NCBI GenBank assembly: GCA_039654915.1
Contig: CM077593.1
Coordinates: 57,108,501 to 57,172,500, forward strand
Reading direction: 5' to 3'
Origin: Aquilaria yunnanensis
Lineage: Eukaryota > Streptophyta > Magnoliopsida > Malvales > Thymelaeaceae
DNA length: 64,000 bases
Shown here: one piece after another, positions 12,317 through 22,593 of the stretch
How positions within the stretch are numbered: the stretch's first letter is position 1
Layout of the letters: each line of letters begins with the position of its first letter
Position numbers and translations under genes: made by a program
The notes under the pieces: generated by a model
The model's database searches: none
What the model was told of the DNA's origin: nothing
The model's input: only the letters and a program-made list of their open reading frames with translations

Positions 12317-13171
12317 TGATGGCCCAAGGCCTCATCGTTGTGAGTCATGATGACTGTTGAGGAGACTTCTAGGAGGAAGAACGCCTGGAAGGTGGATCGC
12401 CCCAAGGAGAGTACCTGAAAAGCTGGTAAACAGGGTTAGGAGGCCCCCGGAGTGTTTTTCCGGGGGGCGAGCCTCCGACGCCCAAGTCAGTGGTGGCCGG
12501 AAGAAGGAGGAAGTCACTAGCTCAAAGAGAAAGGCAGAAAAGTCTCGCCTGGTATTTTCTCAGGGTGTGGGAGCTGTATATCCGGCCTGCCAACCTCCTG
12601 TCAAGTATTTATTTCCTGTATATATAGGAATACCTAGCCCGTTCAGATCATGACACGTGTGCGGTCGGATGCTCCTGAACGTCTGGGCGTAGGGGACAGA
12701 TAGTTGGTAACTAGATGGCCTCGAGCCTTGTGCTGAGACGGGCCATGATATGATTCTGATGGCGTCTGCGCGTCAGGGCGACTTTTTACGTCTGTGGTGG
12801 GACGTGTCAGAGGCTTCCTTAAATGCGCCTGCCGTAGTCCCGAGGTCCCTGGGCGAGGTCGTCCTCTAGTTCGGACAGAGCCTCTTCGGGAAGCCTACCC
12901 TCAGTTCGGGGGTTCCCAGTTCCAGGGGGTTCCGCCTTCGGGGATATCATATTCGGGCAGCAATGTCTGGTGCCACTTTTCCGAAGGCGCGTTGTTCACA
13001 ACCTTGGGGGGCGAATGGAGTCCTCAAGTTTTACTGGCGTGCCGAGGCTCGGAGCTCTCAGGCTATCTCCCGAGGTGCATGATTCCACCTATTCCCGGGA
13101 AGCGCCAGTTCTTCTGGCCGTTGTTGTGGCAGGGTATTCGGCCAGATTGAGGCGACAGCCTTTGGCTATCA
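12317..13171 (-). repeat. Element A 3' LTR
   Basis: 855 bp, nearly identical to 22594-23460 except for a few substitutions and lacking the 12-bp duplication present there. It is followed on its right by the purine-tract complement at 13175-13184. Confidence 0.95.
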
Positions 13172-13174
13172 CAT

Positions 13175-13184
13175 GGCCCCCTCT
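13175..13184 (-). promoter_or_regulatory. Element A polypurine tract
   Basis: The minus strand reads AGAGGGGGCC, followed by ATG and then the LTR start TGATAGCC. The same arrangement occurs at 44610-44620 (B) and, in plus orientation, at 31925-31936 (E). Confidence 0.75.
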
Positions 13185-13264
13185 GGAAAGCCGAAGTGAA
13201 GACTTCGGTTTGCATCTCTTTCCGAGGTTGCCGTTGGGAGTCTTGTTGGGAAGCATAACCTATT

Positions 13265-13424
13265 CCGAGGTCGCACCTTTTGCCCGAGGGTCTGGGCTGT
13301 TCGGCCTTGGCCTATTCTTTGGTGTCTCCGAGGCAAAGCCTGTACCGAAGATACACCTCTTGCCCAAAAGTCATGGGCTGTTCAGCCATAGCCTGTCTCT
13401 TGGTGTCCTCGAGGTGGCCTGCTT
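13265..13424 (+). repeat. Two-unit 80-bp direct repeat upstream of the antisense gene
   Basis: Units start at 13265 and 13345 with CCGAGG or CCGAAG and share TTGCCC, GGGCTGTTC and TTGGTGTC phrases at a constant offset of 80 bp. Element B has the same pair at 44701 and 44781, again 80 bp apart. The repeat is therefore an old family feature lying between the 3' LTR and the antisense promoter. Confidence 0.75.
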
Positions 13425-13579
13425 TTTATTTCTGCAGGTCTGATGGCCAAGCGTGTCAGACTGAGCGGCGCGTCTCCATTTCTCAGGGATGTCAAACGAC
13501 GTGTCCCAATCAGGAGGCGTGTCCCGGTTTTCCAGGCACGTTTGGGGAGGCACGTCCCCCATTTCTGCGCAGCGGTTGA

Positions 13580-13585
13580 CACGTG
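13580..13585 (+). promoter_or_regulatory. G-box and ACGT cluster upstream of the antisense gene
   Basis: A CACGTG G-box sits about 130 bp upstream of the TATA box and is preceded by several ACGT- or CGTGTC-type motifs between 13450 and 13550. ATTGG (an inverted CCAAT) follows near 13595. The G-box recurs at 44981-44986 in element B, with the same flanking GGTTGACACGTGG. ACGT-core boxes are bound by plant bZIP and bHLH factors; whether they act here is inference. Confidence 0.45.
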
Positions 13586-13680
13586 GCTTCTTGCCATTGG
13601 AGGAGAGGCGCGTCATTTATAGAGGGCGCGCCTTTTCGGGTGCAGCGGGCAGTTACGGCGACGGTTCGCCTCCAATGGGT

Positions 13681-13741
13681 ACTTATGATGTTCTTTCGGT
13701 TACCCACCTTTGGCCTATAAATAGCCCATTCCATCATAAGT
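13681..13741 (+). promoter_or_regulatory. Antisense-gene core promoter: TATA box between inverted repeats
   Basis: TATAAATA at 13716-13723 is flanked by a perfect 10-bp inverted repeat, ACTTATGATG (13681-13690) and CATCATAAGT (13732-13741). The ATG of the antisense gene is at 14011, so transcription would start near 13750 with a leader of about 260 bases. The whole block is conserved in element B (45082-45142, TATA 45117-45124). Confidence 0.65.
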
Positions 13742-14010
13742 CCCACTTACTGTTTTTCTGCTCTTTTTCTGCTCTGCCCTCTGTTCTTGCATTTTATCTT
13801 GCTTTCTGTGGCGGAGCTTCTTTAATCAGAGCTTTTTCCTACCAACTTTCACGACGGCGTCCTCAGGCAAATCCTTTGGTGGGTTTTGATTTCCAGAGTA
13901 CTTGATTCCTCTGTTTTTCTGAGTTTTTCTGGAAAACTGTTGTTTTTTCCAAACTCGTCTTCTGAGTTTTTTCTGGAAACTATTTTCTTTTCCATCTCAA
14001 ACTCTTTTTC

Positions 14011-16359
14011 ATGTCTGCGATGCCTGTTCCCGAGAGCTGGAAACCTCTTCTGGCCCATCCTTGCTGTACCACCCCCGAAAAACTAGAGAGGTGGAAGAAA
14101 AAATTCTTTCTTCCGTCTTACGCTGTGACCAGACTGCCTCGTTCTAGCCATTTTGCTTTTTCAAACCGTGGCGACGAGGTTACCGTCTTCCGAGCCCAAC
14201 TGAAGGCCGGTCTTCGGTATCCTCCCCCGAAGGTGGTTTGCGAGTTCTGCCAATTCCATGGCATTGCTGTGAACCAGCTTCCCCCGAACGTGTACTGCTA
14301 TTTTAACGCCTACCTCTGCATGTGTGGCGTGTTCGGGATAGAGCCCCACTTCATTATTTTCATGCAGTACTACAAGCTCTATGTGGTCCCGAAGGGTGGC
14401 TTCTATTTTCTGCTGCCTCGGGGATCCGGGAGCAAAAAATTCACCTTCACCTTCGACACGAAGGATAGCTGGCGGGGGTGGCAGCCTAAGTTCTTTTTCC
14501 TGAAGGTGGATAAGAACTGGTCTGGTGTCCCGACCAGATGGGCTCAGGGAGTGCTGAACGCAGACGTCGTTGATCCGAGGATGCTGCTGACCCCACCGTT
14601 GGCTTCCGTGTTCGCGGATTTCGACGCCCGCATTCGGGCAGTCGCTGACTGGGCTCCCGAGGTCTCTCCTCGTGCTCTTTACCCCTTTCCTATCAACTGG
14701 AGGTTGATGACCGAAGAAGTCCTTCGGGAGCTGAAAGTGGTTAAGGAGCACGTGACTGACCTCAATATGCCCGCTCCCGCCATCGCCGGGAAGGACTCCT
14801 GGCTGGTCAAGCTCCTTAAGGGGGAGACTTCTTTCGAAACTTTTGCCGAAAGTGAGTAATCTTCCATCTCTTTATACTTTTTCCTCGGACTTATGCTGAT
14901 ATTTCTTCTCTTTTTCAGAGATGGGCGATGGGGCTGCCGCTTATTACAAGGCCCTCTTTTCTGGCCAAGTGGAGAAGGGGGAGCAGACAAAGAAGGCGGC
15001 TTCCCGAAGAAGGAAGACGACAGGGGCGGGACCCTCGGCGAAGCGAGCTAGGAAGGCTCTCCAGCCTTCTCAGCCAGAGCTTTTGGAAGAAGAAGCTGGC
15101 GAAGACGCTGGTCTTGTTGAAATTCCACCGGCCGAGGTCCCCGCTACTTCCGCCGAGGTGCCTTCTCTCGACCTCGAGGCCCCCAGAAACACTGTAGTGG
15201 TAGAAGTACCCACCGCCGAGGAGCGGTACCGGCAGAAGGGTAAAGGTCTTTCTTCCGAGGGGCCCGAGGATCCCGAGGACACTGTCTCCGAGGTTCCTCC
15301 AGGTATGCCTTTAGGCGAAGTTCAGCTCCTTTTCCTTTCGCGAATTTTTCTTCTGCTCCTAACTTCCTTCTCACTTTCAGGGGAGCCTCTTACTGCTGGC
15401 TGGAGGGCCATTCATGAGAGGAAACGGGCCCTGCGCAATGCCTCAATCCCTGAGGGGAAGATCCCCTTGGAGCCCTTTTGGACAATCACGGAGGATATGA
15501 ATTTGTTCTCCGACGATTGTCCGAAGATGACAAAAGAGATTTGGAAGGGGATGACCACTGACGCCTCCTTCCGGGCCATTGCGGCGGCTCACCCGGGGGA
15601 TAATACCCTCGCCGCAAAAGTCACCGAGCATGCTGCTCAGGTATAGTCTTTACACTTTTTTCCTCAATTTTCTAAGTGTTTAGACTTGTACTAACCTGGA
15701 CTTTTGCCTTGCCGTAGCTGCTGGAGTACGCTGGTTATCTCCGAGTTCGGGTGGCCAGACAGGCTGCCTCCAAGGATGCGACTTCGCGGGAACTCAGTGA
15801 AGCGAAGGCTTCGCTTGCGAAGGTGATCGCCAGCAACCAGCAGCTGACAGCGGATTGTTCTCAGCAACTTGCTGCCGTTCGGGAGGAGTTCTCGAAGAAA
15901 AGAGAAGAACTTGAAAAGGACTCCTCCCGGAAGATTGCCGACCTCGGCGACCAAGTAAATGGGCTGCTCGCCGCCAACGAAGATCTTGTCAAGGACAAGG
16001 CTGTTTCCGACAGTCTTGCGTCGAGGTTGATGGACGAGAACAATGCTCTTCAAGCCGAGGTCGAGGCTCTGAAGAAGGAGTCCGGAGAGACGCTGGGGAT
16101 AAGCGAGCTCGAAGAGGAGGTTGCTGAGCTGAGGGACGAGGTCAATGTCCTTGGCGTTCAAAAACGTACTTCTGATGACATGGCCAAGGTCGCCTTTCAG
16201 GACGGTTTCTGCCTCGCTCGGCACCAGGTGCTGCAGAGGTTCCCAGATTTGGACCTCTCTTTTCTGGAGGGCCTAAATATTCCTGAGGGACCTCGGTGGC
16301 AGTGGTCCAAGGTCGAGCATCTGAAGCTTCCTGGTCTCCGTCCGCCCGGCTCTCCCTAG
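14011..16359 (+). CDS. Tat antisense gene of element A: four-exon 'putative gypsy type transposon' protein, intact
   Basis: Exons 14011-14851, 14919-15302, 15381-15640 and 15718-16359 join to 709 codons (708 residues) with no stop. The three introns (67, 78 and 77 bp) all begin GT and end AG (GTGAGT..TTTCAG, GTATGC..TTTCAG, GTATAG..CCGTAG), and exon frames match element B. Exon 1 holds the conserved domain known from plant databases as Transposase_28 or putative gypsy type transposon, with ERWKKKFFLPSYAV, CEFCQFHGIAVNQLP and the invariant RGSGSKKF. Exon 2 is basic and then acidic and low-complexity. Exon 4 is a long coiled coil (LEKDSS, LEEEVAELRDEV) ending in GFCLARHQVLQRFP. A downstream in-frame ATG at 14020 matches B's start. 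The biochemical role of these extra antisense proteins in Tat elements is unknown; the coiled coil suggests oligomerisation. It converges with pol and is driven by the promoter at 13681-13741. Confidence 0.88.
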
Positions 16360-16479
16360 TTTGTTTTAGGGCTCCTCTTATTTTTCTCCTTTCTGCTCCT
16401 TCTTTGGGCACTTCTTTTGTAAGGCGATTTGCTCTAAATGAACAATCTTTTGGCTAAGTCCTTTCTTGCAAGTTTCTTC

Positions 16480-16990
16480 ATTTCCACTGTCCCGAACATG
16501 TTTGCTTCAAGAGACTTTCGGAAAACCTACAACCAAAGAAACTTTTTACCTTCCTTTGTCCCGAGCGTGCTCGCTCAAGAGACTTTCTGGAAAGTTTGTA
16601 AAAATTTGGCTAAGTCTTTTGCAGGCTTTTTGTTTCCTTTTATCCCGAACATATTCGCTCAAGGGCCTTCGGAAAACCTTCAGCCAAATTTTTCTGTCTT
16701 CCTATTGTCCCGAGCATATTTGCTCAAGGGACTTAGGAAAATTTTCACGAGATTGCTCATTCCCTTTTTCCCGAGCACGTTCGCTCAAGGGTGTTCGGAA
16801 ATTACCTCTGCTTTTGTTTTGGCGTGTACTTTTGCGAGATTCTTGCTTTCCCTTTTTCCCGAGCATGTTCGCTCAAGGGTGTTCGGAAAATTTTCTCTGC
16901 ACTGATTATGCCGAGTACTTTTGCAAGATTCTTGTTTCCCATTTTTCCCGAGCATAGTGGCTCAACGGACTTCGGGAAGTCATATCTGCT
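16480..16990 (+). repeat. Degenerate minisatellite between convergent genes of element A
   Basis: Seven copies of a phrase like TCCCGAGCATGTTCGCTCAAG followed by a GGACTTCGGAAA-like tail recur every 60-90 bp, in the 767-bp spacer between the antisense stop (16359) and the pol stop (17127). Element B has only three copies in the same spacer (about 47945-48175). No coding role is evident; open frames here arise from the repeat. Confidence 0.75.
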
Positions 16991-17129
16991 TTTTTCGTGG
17001 CGAGCACCTTCGCGGAATTTTGTCCTGGACAATTTGGTACACTTAAAAATTTTCTCAAGACCATTCTTCTCCGGACCATCCTGTACTTAGAATATTTTTT
17101 GTACAATATATTTCTTCCGCTCAACCTTA

Positions 17130-17183
17130 GGCGTAGAATTTTTTCAGGGCGTCTGAATGCCAAGTGTTTTTCAATTCTACGCC
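17130..17183. repeat. Inverted repeat at the 3' end of pol, element A
   Basis: GGCGTAGAATT at 17130-17140 and AATTCTACGCC at 17173-17183 form an 11-bp perfect stem with a 32-base loop, starting right beside the pol stop codon (17127-17129). Both arms are coding (GVEL and KFYA). Element B keeps a 10-bp version at 48313-48322 and 48355-48364. A role in RNA 3'-end formation is only a guess. Confidence 0.55.
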
Positions 17184-20100
17184 TTCGGCATCGCCAAGCT
17201 TGTACATGCCTTTTCGTACTTCGGCGAGAACCAGATAAGGTCCTTCCCAATTTGCGCGAAGTACTCCATGAGATGGCCTTCGGGGTGCGAAGTCGGCCTT
17301 TCGGAGAACGAGGTCTCCTTTTTTGATTTCTTTTGGCCTGGCTTTTAAGTTGATAGCCGTGGCCACTCTTTGCTGGAAAGCTTTTCTTCTCAGCTCGGCT
17401 ATTTCTCTGTGTTCGGCCACAAGGTCGAGCTTAGTTCTCAGACCGAGGTCGTTTCCGCCTTCATCAAATACTTGCACCCGTATTGAAGGCTGAACTATCT
17501 CTATTGGGATAATGGCCTCTGTTCCGAAGACGAGTGAGAAGGGAGTTTCCCCTGTGGCTCTTCGTGGCGTCGTTCGGTAGCTCCACAATACACTTTGGAG
17601 TTCTCCTGGCCATTTCCCCTTGGCTTCCCCAAGTCTCTTTTTCAGGCCATCTTTTATGGTCCTGTTTGATACTTCCACCTGCCCATTGCTTTGGGGGTGA
17701 GCTACTGGGGCGAAGTGCATCTTTATTCCGAGGTCGCTGATGAATTCCTGGAATCCTTTGTCTATGAACTGGGATCCATTATTAGCTACTAGTACCCTCG
17801 GTATGCCAAATCTGCATACGATGTTCTTCCATACGAACTTCTGCACATCTTTTGCCGAGATAGTTGCTAGTGGTTCTGCCTCTACCCACTTTGAGAAATA
17901 GTCCACCGCTACCACGCAGAATTTCACGCCTCCGGGCGCTGTGGGGAGTGGCCCAATGAGGTCTATACCCCAGACTGCGAAGGGCCAAGGATAGTCTGCC
18001 GACGTTACCATTTCCGAGGGTATCCTCTGGATTTTTGCATGTCTCTGGCAACTACCGCACTTCTGGACGAACTGCCTTGCGTCCTTTCTCAGGGTAGGCC
18101 AGAAGTATCCTTGGCGGAGTATCACTGCTGCAAGGGCATCAGTTCCAATGTGCGAGCCGCACATGCCTTCATGGACTTCTTCGAGGACCATCTCAGTATC
18201 CTCTTCGCCCACACATCTCTGCAGCGGATTTGCATATGCTTGCCGATATAACTCTTCACCAATCAGGAAGAATCTTCCGGCGCGTCTTCGCAGTCTTGCA
18301 GCATTGCCGGCGTCTTCGGGAAGCTCATTCTCTGCGAGGTATCTCTTTATGGGGTCCTTCCACCCCATTCCCGAGGTCGTTACGCTTAGCACGGAGATGC
18401 TTGGATGGTCTAGCACCTCGGTGTATGTTTTGGACTTCGCTAAGCAATCTGCCTCAGTGTTATTCCGCCGGGGTACATTTTCGATCCGCACGGCGTCAAA
18501 CTCTTGGATGAGTTTTCTTACCAGCTCGTGGTATTTTGCCAAGATTGGGTCCTTTGCCCCATAATCTCCTGCCGTCTGCCGAACTACCAGCTGGGAATCG
18601 CTGTGAGCCCTTAAGTTTCTCACGCCAATCTTTCTGGCCAAGCGTAATCCCGCTATGAGGGCTTCATACTCAGCCACATTATTGGTGACGTTGAAGCTGA
18701 ACTTGATAGCCTTCATCACCTCTAGGCCTTCGGGTCCTCTGATAACTATTCCAGCTCCCTGGTGTACGGACCCCGAGGCTCCTTCAACATGCAAAGTCCA
18801 TTCTGGCTCACCTTCTTTCGGATCTGAGTGGTTCTCCTCAGTGGTGGGTATTTCGGCGATAAAATCTGCCAATGCTTGGGCTTTTATGGCCTTCCGAGGC
18901 TCATACGTGATTTCGTGTTCGCCAAGCTCTATGCACCACTTGGAGAGCCTTCCCGAATGATCAACTCTCTTCATAACATCCCGTAGTGGTAGACTACTTC
19001 GGACGATGATGGGGTGAGCCTAGAAATATGGTCGCAGTCTTCTTCCTGCAAGCACCAAGGCGTATATAGCTTTTTGAAGCAAAGGGTACCTGACTTCGGC
19101 GCCATGCAGGGACTTGCTGACGTAGTAGACCGGCCATTGTTTCGGCCCTTCTTCTTTTATCAGGACCGAGCTCACGGCCTTTTCTGTGACGGCGAGGTAC
19201 AGTACGAGGGGTTCTCCCTCCCGAGGTTGTCGCAGAGTCGGCAGGCTGGCCAGGTAGACTTTGAGTTCTTCCCAGGCCTTTTGGCAATCTTCATCCTAGG
19301 GATGATTGTTTCTTCCGAGGTCGCCTTCCATCTTTGCTGCCTTTGTGAGGACTTTGAAGAAAGGTCTACACCTATCTCCGTACCTGGAAATAAACCTGCT
19401 CAGAGAGGTTATTCTTCCGGTTAGTCTCTGCACGTCTTTGACTGTGGCAGGAGTTCGGAACTCAAGCAGAGCCTTAATCTTCTCAGGATTGGCGTCGATG
19501 CCTCTTTCGGATACCATGTACCCAAGGAATTTTCCCGACGTCACCGTGAAGATACACTTCTCGGGGTTAAGGCGAATCCCGAAGATTCTGAGCTTTTGGA
19601 AGGTTTCCTCCAAATCTGCAACGTGGTAGCCGGGCAGCTTGCTTTTTACTATCATATCATCAACATATACTTCCATGTTTCTCCCCATTTGGTCTTTAAA
19701 GACCTTGTTCATCAGTCTCTGGTAGGTGGCTCCTGCATTTTTCAGCCCGATGGGCATTCTGATATAGCAGTACGTTCCTCCCTCGGTGATGAAGGCAGTT
19801 TTCTCTTCATCTTCGGGGTCCATCCTTATCTGATGGTAGCTGCTGAAGGCATCTAGGAAGCTCAGGAGCCCGTATTCGGCCGTTGAATCTACCAGTTGAT
19901 CTATTGGCGGGAGGGGAAATGAGTCTTTCGGGCAAGCATCGTTCAAGTTTCTGAAATCAATGCACATCCGGAGTTTGCTGCTACCTTCTTTTGTGGCAAT
20001 GACCACGTTGCTTAACCATTCGGGGTATTTTACCTCCCTGATAACTTCAGCATCCAATAGGCGCTGGACTTCGGTTTTCACGAAGTTGCTTTTGTGGGCT

Positions 20101-22582
20101 GAGATGCTTCGTTTCTTTTGCCTGATAGGTTTTGCTTCCGGGCTTACATTGAGGCTGTGCTGTATTATGCCAGGGTTCACTCCTGGCATGTCTTTCGGCG
20201 AGTAGGCAAACAGATCTTTATTTTTTAGCAGAAAGGATACAAGATTTTCCTTATCACCTTTGGCCAAGCTCTTCCCTATTCGGGTAGATTGTCCTGGGAC
20301 AAGATCTACTGCTTCCGTTTCTGCTTCTGCGGGATCTCCTTTTTTGCCTTTCTCCTGCGCCTTTGCCTCCACCGTTTGTGTAGAGCTGTTTGCCGGAGCC
20401 TTTCGTGTTTTTACAAACACCTTTCTTACCTCGGCTTGGTCGATGAAGACCTCTGCATCTCCATCCTTGGTGGCGAATGTGACAGTCAAGTACTTCACAT
20501 CGGGGCGAATGTGCAGGTTCCCCTGAGTCTGCCTTTCAGGGATGGCGTTGTACGAAGACGGAACGTCCATGACGATGAATCTTGCCATTGTGGACGCGTA
20601 CAACTCAGCTACTCCTTCTACCGAAGTGCCTTTCATCATCAAAGGGAGGTCGATCCATCCGAGGACGGGTAGTTCGGATGGCCCAACGCTGAAGGTGGGC
20701 GTGGTGACAGGTTTCAGCTCGCTGCTGGAGATGCCCAAGCTCGGCAGTAAGTGCGAGAATAGGACGTCAGCATTTGAGCCATCATCAAGCAACACTCTCT
20801 TGACGTCCCAATTCCCTATTCTCGCCATTATCAGCAGCGGGTCGTCGTGGGGGAAGACGACAGTGGAGCCATCTTTGCGAGCCAATTTCTTTGATGGACT
20901 TTGATACTCCATAACCGCAATTTCTCTGGCCTTCCGCTTTCTTTCCGAGGATGGGAGCCCCGTGGTGATGGTTTGGATGACCCCTACTGGAGGTGGAAGG
21001 CGCCTTTTTGGACTTCTGTTTCTCCGCCTGTCGGAGTCATAGTCCTCGTTTTCGGCCCTCTCTTCCTCCTCTTTTCTGCCCTTTGGGGAGGGCATCCGCA
21101 GGTACTTGCGAAGTTGGCCCTGTTTGATCAGCGACTCTATGTACTTCTTCAGCTGGAAGCAGTCTTCGGTGTCATGACCGTGGTCGCGATGAAACTGGCA
21201 GAACTTCTTGGCATTCTTCTTATTATCGGCGGCCATGGCCTTTGGCCGCCGAATCTGCGTCCCTTGCCTTTCCAGCACCATGAGAATGTTGGTCCGTGTC
21301 GTGCTCAAGGGTGTGAAACTTTGAGGTTTTTTTCCTCGCATTCGCCGTGGTCGACCTGTATATTCAGAAATATGCCGAGCTTGCTGGCTGGACCCTTTGG
21401 CGCGGTGATGATCAGACTTCGGCCCCGCCATCCTCAATTCCTCGGCTGTCATGTGCTGCTCTGCCCTTTGGTAAAATTCTCCGAGGGTCTCCGGGGGGTC
21501 CTTTGAGAACTCGTAGAACAGCTGTGAGTCACGCCGAAGGCCCCGTGTCATAGCGAGGATGCGGATTTCGGGCCGGAAGTCCGGGACGCTGAGTGCTTCC
21601 CTGTTGAATCGTTCGACATAGTCTCGGATCGTCTCTCCGTTTCTCTGCTCTATGTCGAACATCTGTACAGGCATTTTGGCCGTCGGCCTGCTCCCAATGA
21701 ACTGCTGGGTAAAGGCTGTGGACAACTCCTGAAACTCAGTGATAGTCCCTGGGGGCAACGAATTGTACCATGCTGTTGCTGGGCCCGTGAGGGTGACTTC
21801 AAAGCATTTGCACATGGTAGCGTCATCAGCTCCGTGCATTATCATGCTCCGCCTGTACTTCATCAGATGGGCCTGTGGATCAGTCCGGCCATCATAGATC
21901 TCCAGCCTAGGCACTCTGAAGTCGCCTGGCATAGCTGCCTCAACGACGGTGTGAATAAACGGGGAGCCATCTTCGCATAATGCCCCCGACAGCCTGTCCC
22001 AAAAGGGTTTTCTGGTCACTTGCTTCTCCACTCTGTCCAGCCGTGCCAATATCCTTTCCATAAGCGCAGTGGCGCTAGGACCATTTTCGTGGGAGGGAGA
22101 TCGACGGCGCCTTTTCGGGGAGCGAGTTCGGCGCGGAGGGGTCAGGGCCCTCGCCTCGGGCGACGAACTGCTTCGCTGTGAGACTCTCGGTCGCTTGGAC
22201 CCGGTTTGTCCCACAGGCCGTTTCCCGAGGGCTATATCTTCTGTGGATGATTCTCCGCGAGGATCTCCACTTTCTGAACTGCGGTGTGTAGACTTGGGGC
22301 TTCTCTCCCGAGGGCGTGTTGATGATGAGGGTTTCTGGGCCTGTGACTGCTGTGGCCATCTTCGGTCGATCTGCTGAGTCATTTCAGCAACGACCGAGCG
22401 CTGAAAGTCCCTCAAGAAGCTCATGGTGATTACCAGAGGGCGGTCCTCCTCGGGCGTAGAAGTCTCTGGGAGTGTCTGCTCAGCAGCCGGTTGTATCTCA
22501 GGCACGGACGAGGACCTTGGGAGTCCCTTGTCCTTAGAACGCCGAGTCTCAACGACGGCAATCTGCGAGCGGGTTCCCACAG

Positions 22583-22591
22583 ACGGCGCCA
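22583..22591 (-). promoter_or_regulatory. Element A primer-binding site
   Basis: Two bases after the 5' LTR the minus strand reads TGGCGCCGT, matching the complement of the plant tRNA-Asp 3' end (ACGGCGCCA) over 9 bases; beyond that the match weakens (CTGTGGG). Position and TGG start support a primer site; the tRNA identity is from memory and tentative. Element B has TGGCACCGT at 53765-53773. Confidence 0.7.
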
Positions 22592-22593
22592 AA

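Noticed and set aside
14161..14751. Minus-strand 196-codon frame opposite antisense-gene exon 1
   Set aside because: The plus-strand frame has the conserved domain and canonical splice sites. The minus frame is a compositional shadow in GC-rich DNA.
16438..16957. Overlapping plus-strand frames in the spacer of element A
   Set aside because: These are periodic translations of the minisatellite (PEH/FAQG-type repeats) in several frames at once, not a gene.
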